DNA from: Halomonas litopenaei
GTDB lineage: Bacteria; Pseudomonadota; Gammaproteobacteria; Pseudomonadales; Halomonadaceae
NCBI RefSeq assembly: GCF_003045775.1
Contig: NZ_PXNS01000012.1
Span: 38,782-102,781, forward strand
DNA length: 64,000 nt
Direction: 5' to 3'
Positions 16,605 through 24,923 of this stretch are shown here, in pieces. A program made the translations under genes and the position numbers. How positions within the stretch are numbered: position 1 is the stretch's first letter; the number at the start of each line of letters is the position of its first letter. The notes under the pieces are model-generated. The model saw only the letters and a list, made by a program, of their open reading frames with translations, was not told the origin of the DNA and did no database searches.

Positions 16605-18311
16605 ATGGATTCGATCAATAGTCTCTTTCTTCTGTGTGGAACGCTGATTGCGCTGAGTGTGCTGGCCAGTCGGCTTTCCGCTCTGGCCGGTGTGCCACTG
16701 CTGGTGCTGTTCCTGATACTCGGCATGCTGGCGGGTGAAGACGGCCTGCTGGGTATCGACTTCGACAATTACTCGCTGGCCTTTGTCATCGGCCATCTCG
16801 CCCTGGCGATGATCCTGCTGGATGGTGGCCTGAGGACACGGCTCAAGACCTTTCGTGTCGGTTTCAAACCCGCCCTGGGGCTCGCTACCGTCGGGGTCTT
16901 CATCACCAGCGGTCTGGTCGGTCTGCTGGCGATGTGGGTCTTCGATCTATCGTTGCTGCAGGGCCTGCTGGTCGGGGCCATCGTCGGTTCTACCGACGCT
17001 GCGGCGGTCTTCTCGATGCTCAGTGGCAGAGGGCTCAACCTCAATGAACGGGTCGGCGCCACCCTGGAAATCGAGTCCGGCACCAACGATCCCATGGCGA
17101 TCTTTCTCACCCTGGTGCTGGTCGAGGCGCTGGTGGGGGACCTCGGTGGCCCCATGGACATGCTGCTGTTCTTTGTTCAGCAGTTCGCCATGGCCATCGC
17201 CATCGGGCTTGGCGCGGGCTGGCTGATCGGTCGCTTGCTGCGCTATGTGGATCTTGCACCGGGACTTTACTCGCTGCTGGCCCTGGCGTTGGGGTTCTGC
17301 GTCTTTGGCTTGACCAGTGCCCTGGGGGGCAGTGGCTTCCTGGCGATTTATCTGGCCGGATTGATGATCGGCAATCAGCCGGGGCGGCACCTCAACTTCA
17401 TCTTGCCGGTGCATGACGGACTGGCCTGGCTAAGTCAGATCGGGCTATTTCTGGTGCTTGGCTTGCTGGTGACACCTTCTGCACTGCTGGAGGTGCTGTT
17501 GCCTGCATCGGTGGTGGCCCTGGCGCTGATCTTCGTGGCGCGTCCGTTGGCGGTGGTGCTGACGCTCAAGCCGTTCTTCCATTTCCGCTGGCGCGAGGTG
17601 GGATTCATTTCCTGGGTGGGGCTTCGCGGTGCCGTGCCCATCGTGCTGGCGATCTTTCCTGTCATCGGTGGCGTCGAGCAAGCTGGCCTCTACTTCAATG
17701 TGGCCTTCGCGGTGGTGTTGCTGTCGCTGTTGATCCAGGGCGGAAGCTTGCCCTGGATGGCACGCCGCATGAAGGTCATGGTGCCGGACAGTGCCACTCC
17801 CAATCATCGGGGGCCACTTGGCATCCTGCCTGAAAACGACTTCGAGATGTTCGTTTACAAGGTCGAAAATGCCGATCTCGAAGACGTCCCGATTCGGCTG
17901 CTGCGCTTTCCCTCAGGTGCCTTGATCTCTGCCCTGTTCCGCCAGCACGTGATGCTGCACCCCAAGGGCAGTACACAGTTGCGCATCGACGATATCATCT
18001 GTGTCATCGGCAAGAGCGACGATCTGCCAGCATTGAACCGGCTGTTCAACGGCGACGCCAAGCATCGCCAGCAGCGAGCCTTCTTCGGCACCTTTACCCT
18101 GGATGCGGACGCCAGGATGGGCGATGTGGCCGATGCCTATGCGTTGACCCTGAGCCCCGGCGAGGCCTCGCTGACACTGGGCGAATTCATGGGGCTACGC
18201 TTGGGCGGGCATCCGGTGGTAGGCGACGACGTCGACTGGCATGGCATCCACTGGGTGGTGAGCGAGATGGAAGGCAACCATATCACCCGTGTGGGTCTGC
18301 GCCTCTACTGA
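16605..18311 (+). CDS. nhaP2: K+/H+ antiporter NhaP2/CvrA-type
   Basis: Inner-membrane cation/proton antiporter of the CPA1 family, 568 residues, matching NhaP2 length. Twelve or so membrane segments occupy residues 1-395. The family core GSTDAAAVFSMLSGRGLNLN and ESGTNDPMAIFLTLVLVE carries the acidic ion-binding residues. After the membrane part come a TrkA_C-like regulatory domain (about 415-490, ending IDDIICVIGKSDDL) and a C-terminal CorC_HlyC-like domain. ATG 16605 has AAGGGA 8 bases upstream. Potassium/proton exchange would suit a halophile; that link is inference. Confidence 0.9.
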   Translation: MDSINSLFLLCGTLIALSVLASRLSALAGVPLLVLFLILGMLAGEDGLLGIDFDNYSLAFVIGHLALAMILLDGGLRTRLKTFRVGFKPALGLATVGVFITSGLVGLLAMWVFDLSLLQGLLVGAIVGSTDAAAVFSMLSGRGLNLNERVGATLEIESGTNDPMAIFLTLVLVEALVGDLGGPMDMLLFFVQQFAMAIAIGLGAGWLIGRLLRYVDLAPGLYSLLALALGFCVFGLTSALGGSGFLAIYLAGLMIGNQPGRHLNFILPVHDGLAWLSQIGLFLVLGLLVTPSALLEVLLPASVVALALIFVARPLAVVLTLKPFFHFRWREVGFISWVGLRGAVPIVLAIFPVIGGVEQAGLYFNVAFAVVLLSLLIQGGSLPWMARRMKVMVPDSATPNHRGPLGILPENDFEMFVYKVENADLEDVPIRLLRFPSGALISALFRQHVMLHPKGSTQLRIDDIICVIGKSDDLPALNRLFNGDAKHRQQRAFFGTFTLDADARMGDVADAYALTLSPGEASLTLGEFMGLRLGGHPVVGDDVDWHGIHWVVSEMEGNHITRVGLRLY

Positions 18312-18419
18312 GGCGCAGCGTTCCAGTATCGGAAAGAATCGAGCGGAAATAACCGGGCGGAAATTATCGAGCGGGGTCTGTCGAGAAAGCCCCTTGCCAA
18401 GATGCCCTGGAAGAGCCCG

Positions 18420-19256
18420 TCAGGGCACCAGCAACTTGAACTGCAGCGAAAATTGGTCTTCGGGCACGGCGTAGTCGTCGGCGAAGTTGTGTTCATACAG
18501 ACCACTGATCTGCAGCGGGGAGTCTCCCAGCTTTACCAGTTTGCTGAGTCGGCCACCCACGGGCAGGCTGCTCCAGTCGCTGTGCTCCCAGTCGTAGGTG
18601 ATGTTCATCTCCGAAGTGCCCACTGACCAGCCCTGGCCGAGCCCGAGATTGATGATGGGCTGCAGGATGCTCAGGTTGACGTCCTCGCGATCGTCCTCAC
18701 CGGCGACACTGAAGATGTTCTGGTTGAAGGCGCCATACAGGAAGGAGCCCCGCGAGGCCGCAAACCCGACCGCCGGACCCAGACCCCACTGTTCGGCGCC
18801 ACGATGCTCACCGCCGGTCGGCAGAAGGGCGACCACACCGAAGCCAGAACGACCCCAGGAGTGTTCGAAGGTGGTGAGGTCGAACACCGTAGAATCGCTA
18901 AGGCCGGTGGAACCGCCGGGATCCTCGGTCAGTGAGGGCACCGTCAGGCGAAAGATGTGCTGGTGGCCCGCCAGCCGGTAGGGCAGCGCCGTTCTGAACT
19001 GGACGATGTTCTGTGAATCATTGGTGCCGTGGACTTCCGGGCTCCAGGAATTCTGTAGCTGGAAGTTCATCAGTGGCGCAGTGGGGTCGGAGGCGGCCTG
19101 TCCGAGTTCCTGCTCGGCCAGGACGCCGGGGCTGATCGCCAGTGTGCCGATCAGCAGCGCGGCACCAACGGATCTGCTGGCTAACGGAACGTTCACCCTC
19201 AGGCCATTCTGTTCGCAGAGCTCGCCGCCCCGAATCCTGACTCTTCCCTGATGCAT
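18420..19256 (-). CDS. Outer-membrane beta-barrel protein of unknown substrate
   Basis: 278 residues with a probable signal peptide (SVGAALLIGTLAISPGVLAEQ) and many alternating aromatic/hydrophobic strands (for example GFGVVALLPTGGEH, SFLYGAFNQNIFSV, FSLQFKLLVP) ending in a hydrophobic C-terminus as in outer-membrane barrels. It resembles MetA/phenol-degradation-type transporter annotations, but function is unknown. ATG 19256 leaves a long n-region of about 28 residues; a GTG at 19196 would give a standard signal peptide but has no spaced ribosome-binding site. It lies downstream of gdhA on the same strand. Confidence 0.7.
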   Translation of the reverse strand: MHQGRVRIRGGELCEQNGLRVNVPLASRSVGAALLIGTLAISPGVLAEQELGQAASDPTAPLMNFQLQNSWSPEVHGTNDSQNIVQFRTALPYRLAGHQHIFRLTVPSLTEDPGGSTGLSDSTVFDLTTFEHSWGRSGFGVVALLPTGGEHRGAEQWGLGPAVGFAASRGSFLYGAFNQNIFSVAGEDDREDVNLSILQPIINLGLGQGWSVGTSEMNITYDWEHSDWSSLPVGGRLSKLVKLGDSPLQISGLYEHNFADDYAVPEDQFSLQFKLLVP

Positions 19257-19427
19257 CCCGACATTCCCCCAGCCGATGAGAGAGCCCCTGCAACGCGGGC
19301 TCGATTGCTATTTCGGCATAGTGTAGTCGGTCTTGCATGTAATATGCGCTTTTGTGCTTATCTGCCGGCGGTTAGATCGGCAGGGGCCTTGTTGCCAACC
19401 GTCCCCCGGACAAACCTGTCCCAGGAT

Positions 19428-20780
19428 TTACCAGGCCCCCTGGTCGATCATGGCATTGGCGACGCGCCTGAATCCCGCAATGTTGGCGCCCAGCACCAGG
19501 TTGTGGGGCTCGCCGAATTCCTCTGCGGTGGACGCACAGCAGCGATGGATATTGGCCATGATCGCCTGGAGGTGGGCATCGACCTTCTCCAGCGGCCAGA
19601 TCTGCATGCTGGCGTTCTGCGCCATTTCCAGTTGACTGGTGGAGACGCCGCCGGCGTTGGCCGCCTTGCCGGGGGCGTAGGCGATGCGGGCCTCCAGCAG
19701 ACGGTCCACCGCCAACGGCAGGGTCGGCAGGTTGGCCCCCTCGCATAGACACTCGAGCCCATTGGCGAGCATCGCCTCGGCGTCGGCCAGGGTGACCTCG
19801 CCCTGGGTCGCGCAGGGAAAGGCGACCTGGCCAGGGATGCGCCAGACGGCGTGGCCGTCGGCGGGGTAGTCGTCCAGCGCAATGAAGCGGGCCCGGGGGT
19901 GATCCTTCAGGTAGCCTTCAAGCGAGACGCGCTCGACCTCCTTCAAGCGCTTGAGAGCCTCCAGATCGATGCCGTCCGGGTCGTGGAGGCAGCCACCGGA
20001 ATCGCTGCAAGTGACCGGCAGGGCATCCAGCTGATGAAGCTTCTCGATGGTATAGATGGCAACATTGCCTGCGCCGGAGACCAGGCAGGTCTTGCCGCGC
20101 AGTTCTTCACCCCGGGCTGCCAGCATGTGCTGGGCAAAGTAGGCGGCGCCGTAGCCGGTGGCCTCCTTGCGGCCCAGCGATCCGCCCCAGTCCAGCCCCT
20201 TGCCGGTAATCACCCCTTCGTGACGTCGCGTCAGTCGCTTGTACTGGCCATAGAGGTAGCCGATCTCTCTGGCGCCGACGCCGATATCGCCCGCAGGGAC
20301 ATCCACGGTGGGCCCAAGATGATCCACCAGTTGGGTCATGAACGCCTGGCAGAAGCGCATGATTTCCCCGTCGGAGCGTCCGCGCGGGTCGAAGTTGGCG
20401 CCGCCCTTGGCGCCACCGAGCGCGAGTCCAGTCAGAGCGTTCTTGAAGATCTGCTCGAACCCGAGAAACTTGATGATGCTGGCGTTGACGCTGGGGTGAA
20501 AGCGAAGGCCCCCCTTGTAGGGGCCGAGAGCCGAGTTGAACTGGACACGATACCCCTTGTTGACCTGGATCTTGCCGTTGTCGTCGGTCCAGCAGACGCG
20601 AAACATCAGCTGGCGCTCGGGCTCCACCAGTCGCTCGATGATGGCGTGCTCGAGGTAGCGGGCGTCTGACTCGAGCAGGGGCCTCAGGGAAGCCAGGATC
20701 TTCTCTGCAGCGGCATAGAACTCCGCCTGGGCGGGACTGGTGGCTTTCAGCCCTTCCAGAGTGTTGTGCAGGTAATCCAC
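19428..20780 (-). CDS. gdhA: NADP-specific glutamate dehydrogenase
   Basis: Converts 2-oxoglutarate and ammonium to glutamate with NADPH. 450 residues, the normal hexameric GDH length. Visible blocks are YKGGLRFHPSVNASIIKFLG, the catalytic-lysine motif LGGAKGGANFDPRGRSDGE, VPAGDIGVGAREIGYLYG, the nucleotide-binding LVSGAGNVAIYTIEKL and the C-terminal NAGGVSTSQLEMAQN. It is a single gene on the minus strand, divergent from the M48 protease gene with 215 bp between. Glutamate is also an osmolyte precursor in halophiles. Confidence 0.96.
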   Translation of the reverse strand: MDYLHNTLEGLKATSPAQAEFYAAAEKILASLRPLLESDARYLEHAIIERLVEPERQLMFRVCWTDDNGKIQVNKGYRVQFNSALGPYKGGLRFHPSVNASIIKFLGFEQIFKNALTGLALGGAKGGANFDPRGRSDGEIMRFCQAFMTQLVDHLGPTVDVPAGDIGVGAREIGYLYGQYKRLTRRHEGVITGKGLDWGGSLGRKEATGYGAAYFAQHMLAARGEELRGKTCLVSGAGNVAIYTIEKLHQLDALPVTCSDSGGCLHDPDGIDLEALKRLKEVERVSLEGYLKDHPRARFIALDDYPADGHAVWRIPGQVAFPCATQGEVTLADAEAMLANGLECLCEGANLPTLPLAVDRLLEARIAYAPGKAANAGGVSTSQLEMAQNASMQIWPLEKVDAHLQAIMANIHRCCASTAEEFGEPHNLVLGANIAGFRRVANAMIDQGAW

Positions 20781-20995
20781 GGCCGCGTCTCCTTTCTTGA
20801 GGCTTCCTTCGGCGTTGTGCCGTCGCTGGCTCGTTCACTATAGGAGTGGGGCGGCTTGTCAGACAGCAGGATGCGCTTTATGGCGAATTCCAGATGCGTC
20901 TGACGTCGGCCGTAGTCAAACACCGTGACAAACGGCATCATTCAGACGATAGGGCGATGGTCGCCCAGCAGCTTTTCATGAAAAGGTCAGGCTCG

Positions 20996-21793
20996 ATGAA
21001 ACGATCCTATTTTCCCGTGGTACTGACGCTATTGCTGGCCGTCGGGCTGGGGGGCTGCGACGAGACACCCACCGGGCGTAGCCAACTTGCCTTGGTGCCT
21101 GGCTTCGTGATGAGCGACATGGGGGGTGACGCCTTTGAGCAGATGCGAAGCCAGCTACCGCTTTCCACCGATGCCGCCATCAAGGCCGAGGTTCAATGTG
21201 TCAGCGACGCCTTGATCAAGTCGGCGCGGCTTGTCTACCCCAAGGTCGAGATGCCTGACGACTGGCAGGTGGTCGTGTTCGACAATCCCTCGCCAAATGC
21301 CTTTGCCTTGCCGGGAGGGCGCATTGGCGTGCACTCGGGGCTGTTGCAGGTCGCTCAGACGCCCGCCCAGCTGGCCGCGGTGGTCGGTCACGAGATCGCC
21401 CATGTGCTCGCCGACCACGGCAACGAGCGATTGACCCAGCAGTTGGGCATCAAGGCCGTGCTGCTGGTGGTAGGACTGATGAGCGAGGGCGACGTGGGTC
21501 AGGAACCCTTGCTCCAGGCGCTGGGCATCGGCAGCCAGCTCGGTATCGCCTTGCCGTTCAGCCGTGCCCATGAGTCCGAAGCCGACGTGATGGGGCTGGC
21601 CATCATGGCGCGCGCCGGATTCGATCCCGGCGAGAGCGTCGCCCTCTGGCGCAACATGGCATCGGTTGGCGGTGATCAACCGCCGGAGATCCTGTCCACC
21701 CACCCGGGGCATCAGTCACGTATCGAAGGGTTGCGTGCCGAGATGGTGCAGGCCAAGGAGGTTTACAGAGGCGTTTCGCCCAGCCGCTGCTAG
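20996..21793 (+). CDS. M48-family metalloprotease lipoprotein
   Basis: Envelope zinc protease of 265 residues, resembling LoiP/YcaL. The signal peptide ends in a lipobox (LAVGLGGC), so the mature protein is probably lipid-anchored. The zinc motif is HEIAHVLADH, with the third ligand in SRAHESEADVMGLAIMARAG, followed by LSTHPGHQSRI. ATG 20996 is preferred to 20979 because it gives a compact signal peptide. The TAG stop (21791-21793) is supplied by the left end of a MITE-like element, so the original C-terminus may have been altered. Confidence 0.9.
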   Translation: MKRSYFPVVLTLLLAVGLGGCDETPTGRSQLALVPGFVMSDMGGDAFEQMRSQLPLSTDAAIKAEVQCVSDALIKSARLVYPKVEMPDDWQVVVFDNPSPNAFALPGGRIGVHSGLLQVAQTPAQLAAVVGHEIAHVLADHGNERLTQQLGIKAVLLVVGLMSEGDVGQEPLLQALGIGSQLGIALPFSRAHESEADVMGLAIMARAGFDPGESVALWRNMASVGGDQPPEILSTHPGHQSRIEGLRAEMVQAKEVYRGVSPSRC

Positions 21794-21952
21794 GGCTTGT
21801 CTGAAAAGTGCCTGCGCTGGGTAATACGGCTTTAAAAATCGGCTGGTGCGCCAGCCCGGTCAAAATGCTCATTTACACCCCGTAAACTGCGCTGTCTCAC
21901 CGATTTTTGCCTTGTCTAACCTTCGCTCGTCGACTTTTCGGACAGCGCCTAG
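21791..21952 (+). mobile_element. MITE-like element, copy A (162 bp)
   Basis: Bounded by CTAG at both ends, with imperfect inverted ends: left TAGGGCTTGTCTGAAAAGTG, right AAAAGTCGACGAGCG-type sequence read inward from the right end. Internal sequence is over 90% identical to copy D at 42.2 kb except for a 17-base hairpin insertion (GGCTGGTGCGCCAGCC, 21841-21856). It lies between convergent genes and its first bases form the stop codon of the M48 gene. No transposase is encoded. Confidence 0.8.
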
Positions 21953-21999
21953 GGCTTGTGCGAAAAGCGCCTGCGCTGGGTAATACGGCGTTAAAAATC
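21951..21999 (+). mobile_element. MITE-like element, partial copy B (left end only)
   Basis: Immediately follows copy A, sharing its terminal TAG. It repeats the left 49 bases (AGGGCTTGTGCGAAAAGCGC onward to TTAAAAATC) and then stops abruptly, so the right two-thirds are missing. It looks like a nested or truncated second element. Confidence 0.7.
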
Positions 22000-22014
22000 A
22001 GATCAACAGGCGCG

Positions 22015-22218
22015 TCAGACGTTGGTAGGCGTTCGACCGAGCTTGTCTTCAAAGGCCAGGGCCGCGGCGGCGGCCCTGGCTTCGTCCTGTCCATCGTGGC
22101 GAGAGACCACCCGCCGTGAGGCGTTGGGAGAGGAATCCGAAAATGCCACCACCGCCCAGCGAGTGCGCTTCATCGTTCTTGTCTGATAACTCTCCACACG
22201 ATAATGCTTCATGTCCAT
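22015..22218 (-). CDS. Small hypothetical protein
   Basis: 67 residues beginning MDMKHYRVESYQTRTMKRTR; alternative starts are 22230 and 22212. The sequence is basic with a charged, alanine-rich C-terminal helix (DEARAAAAALAFEDKLG). No family is recognised. The composition reads as coding, with a hydrophilic single-domain pattern, and it fills an otherwise empty 270-bp gap between the MITE-like copies and the arylsulfatase gene. Its stop is 15 bases from partial copy B. Moderate confidence that it is real. Confidence 0.5.
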   Translation of the reverse strand: MDMKHYRVESYQTRTMKRTRWAVVAFSDSSPNASRRVVSRHDGQDEARAAAAALAFEDKLGRTPTNV

Positions 22219-22282
22219 CCATCTCGGCATAGTTCACGGGTATGACCCTGATTGCCGATGTAAAGTTCGAAAGCCTCACCAA

Positions 22283-24691
22283 TTAGAGCAGCTCGATCGT
22301 AAAGGCTTCTATCTTGCCGCCAAAGGCGAAAGGGCGTCGCTCTGCGTAGTGGCGTGAGACGGGGGAGCCCAGATCGCGGCCCACGTCGAAGGTCTCGCTG
22401 GCGCTGAAGGCCAGGGGAACCGTCGAGGGCACCTGACCTTCCGCCGCGGTCTGCCCATCCACCTCGATCGTCACCTGCGCCGTTTTACCGGGCACCGGGA
22501 TCCGGGTGGTGATGACGATGTCGTGGCTGCCCGGGGCCAGGGCGGCTGTGTGAATGCGGGTATTCTCCATCAGCAGCATATTGTACTCGTAGGTCAGCCT
22601 GCCCTGATCAAGATAGACGCTGAGCCCGCCGCCGGCACCTCCGATGGCATACAGCACGCCCTCGGCATCGCCCTGGCCAGTGTCGATACGCAGGCTGGCC
22701 CGGGTACTCTGGCGACCAACGCCGGGGGCCGAAAATTCCGGCATGCGTTGAGTTGTCTGGGTAAAGGTCCAGTGATCGTAGCGCGTCTTGACCCGGTCCT
22801 CGGGGTGGACGCGAAGCCAGTTGCCCGCACCGGTGGGGAAGGCCTTGTTGTCCTCGGCGATATCCATGAAGCGTTGTTTCATCATGGCCAGTCGCTCAGG
22901 CTGAGCGTGGGCCAGATCTCTGGCCTGGGAAAAATCGCTTCGCAGGTCGTAGAGTTCCCACACATCTTCGGCGGAATCCCAGTCGGCGATCCGCTGTGCC
23001 GCGCTCGAGGTATCCCAGGGAACCAGCGGGCCAAAGGTACCGGCAAAGTAGCCATCCAGGTAGAGCCCTCGACTGCCGTTATTGTCGAAGAACTGGTGGT
23101 GCTTGCGTCCGGGGGCATCGGCGTCGTCGAAGGTGTAGGCCAGGCTGATACCGTCCATCGGCATCTGCGGGTAGCCGTTGACGACGTCCGGCAGCGGGAT
23201 GTCCAGAATGTCGTAGAGGGTCGGGGCAATATCCACCACGTGGTGGAACTGGTGACGTACCTGCTCATCCGGTGCGATATGGCCGGGCCAGGAGATGACC
23301 ATGGGGTTGCGGGGCCCGCCGAAATAGGCACCGAGCAGCTTGGTGCCCTTGAAGGGAGTGCTGCCCGCCCAGGCCCAGCCGGCGTGGTACATGTTTTCGG
23401 TCTGGGGGCTGCCGAGAACATCGAGGCCGCCCATGCGATCCAGTACCTCCAGCTGCTGGGCGACACTGCTGCCGATATTGTTCTGGGCCAGCAGTTCGCT
23501 GATCGAGCCGTGCTGGCCTTCGGCACTGGAGCCATTGTCCCCGACGATGTAGATGACCAGGGTATTGTCTCTGAGCCCCATTTCCGCCATGCCCTCGAGC
23601 AGTCGCTCGACCTGGCTGTCGGTGTGCTCCACGAAGCCGGCGTAGATTTCCATCAGGCGAGTCTGGAAGTCGCGCTGGCTCTCGGGAATCTCGTCCCACC
23701 CTTGCAGGCTGTCGTCGCGTGGCGTGAGTGCTGTGCCCGGCGGAATGATGCCCATCTCGAGCTGTCGCTGGTGGGTGCGCACGCGGTAGGCATCCCAGCC
23801 ATCGTCGAACTGGCCGTCGTAGCGATCGGCCCATTGCGGTGCAACGTGATGGGGGCCGTGGGCCCCACCCGGCGCCCAGTACATGAAAAACGGCTTGTCC
23901 GGATCGAAGGCCCGGTAGTCGGCGAGCCACGCGAGCGCCTGGTCGGTCAGGTCCTCGGTCAGGTGGTAGTCGGGATCGTCTTCGGGGGGCTCGACATGCA
24001 GGGTGTCCACGGTCAGGCGTGGCTCCCACTGAGACGTCTCGCCCCCCAGAAAGCCGTAGAAGTGCTCGAAACCATAGCCGGTGGGCCAGCGATCCTTGGG
24101 GCCGATCGCTGTCGTCTCGACCGCCGGGGTGTTGTGCCACTTGCCGAAGGCGGCGGTGTGGTAGCCGTACTGCTTGAGCACCTCGGCCATGGTGGCGGCA
24201 TTCTTCGGAATCACGCCGGTATAGCCGTCGAAGGCCACCGCCCGTTCGGCAATGGTACCGGAGCCCACCCGGGTATGATTGCGACCGGTCAGCAAGGACG
24301 CCCGCGTGGGAGAACAGATGGACGTGGTATGAAAGCCGGTGTACTCGATGCCTTCATCGGCCAGGCGCGACAGCGCTGGCATCCTGACCTCGCCACCGAA
24401 GACCTCGGACACCCCGAAGCCCACATCGTCCAGCATGACGATCAGAACATTGGGGGCGTCCTCCGGCAGGTGGGACGGCTCGTCCGGCCACTGCATGGTG
24501 GCGTCCTGGAGGCGAGGTGGTACATCGCTCGGCATGGGGGCGGGGGCGAAGGGTAATAACGCTCCGTCCGTCTCGGGCCGACCGGTCTCGGACTGGCTTG
24601 CCCCAACCGGGCCCGATACGGGAGAAAGCAGAACCAGGCCGGCGAGGACGCCGACCATGACTTGCATGGACCTTTGCACGGACCTCTGCAT
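22283..24691 (-). CDS. Arylsulfatase, periplasmic
   Basis: Type I sulfatase of 802 residues hydrolysing aryl or alkyl sulfate esters. A signal peptide is present (VMVGVLAGLVLLSPVSGPVGA). The active-site motif CSPTRASLLTG begins at Cys126, which must be converted to formylglycine. Metal-binding DD is at 88-89 (VLIVMLDDVGFG), and YIVGDNGSSAEG and GKWHNTP are further sulfatase blocks. The last 150 residues form a beta-rich LamG-like domain. No formylglycine-generating enzyme gene is in the window. An MFS transporter gene lies upstream on the same strand. The protein may serve sulfur scavenging; the substrate is unknown. Confidence 0.92.
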   Translation of the reverse strand: MQRSVQRSMQVMVGVLAGLVLLSPVSGPVGASQSETGRPETDGALLPFAPAPMPSDVPPRLQDATMQWPDEPSHLPEDAPNVLIVMLDDVGFGVSEVFGGEVRMPALSRLADEGIEYTGFHTTSICSPTRASLLTGRNHTRVGSGTIAERAVAFDGYTGVIPKNAATMAEVLKQYGYHTAAFGKWHNTPAVETTAIGPKDRWPTGYGFEHFYGFLGGETSQWEPRLTVDTLHVEPPEDDPDYHLTEDLTDQALAWLADYRAFDPDKPFFMYWAPGGAHGPHHVAPQWADRYDGQFDDGWDAYRVRTHQRQLEMGIIPPGTALTPRDDSLQGWDEIPESQRDFQTRLMEIYAGFVEHTDSQVERLLEGMAEMGLRDNTLVIYIVGDNGSSAEGQHGSISELLAQNNIGSSVAQQLEVLDRMGGLDVLGSPQTENMYHAGWAWAGSTPFKGTKLLGAYFGGPRNPMVISWPGHIAPDEQVRHQFHHVVDIAPTLYDILDIPLPDVVNGYPQMPMDGISLAYTFDDADAPGRKHHQFFDNNGSRGLYLDGYFAGTFGPLVPWDTSSAAQRIADWDSAEDVWELYDLRSDFSQARDLAHAQPERLAMMKQRFMDIAEDNKAFPTGAGNWLRVHPEDRVKTRYDHWTFTQTTQRMPEFSAPGVGRQSTRASLRIDTGQGDAEGVLYAIGGAGGGLSVYLDQGRLTYEYNMLLMENTRIHTAALAPGSHDIVITTRIPVPGKTAQVTIEVDGQTAAEGQVPSTVPLAFSASETFDVGRDLGSPVSRHYAERRPFAFGGKIEAFTIELL

Positions 24692-24923
24692 GACACACCT
24701 TCCTCGATAGCGGATTGCTGCGCATGGAAACGCTGGCTCGACGGGCGTGTCCCTGGCGACAATCGTTGCTGTGTTTCGGTAGCGACTCGTTCAGAAATCG
24801 TTGAGCGCCTATCACAGCAGCCCGAGCTATCGGCGGCGATAACACCGAGGGGAGATGACGCGACGTTATCTGGGGTGATTGACCCCGGTCAGGATTGCCG
24901 CATGGTCCTGGCAGGGGCATGGC

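Noticed and set aside
22523..24556. Plus-strand open frame of about 680 codons
   Set aside because: Antisense to the arylsulfatase, which has full catalytic motifs.
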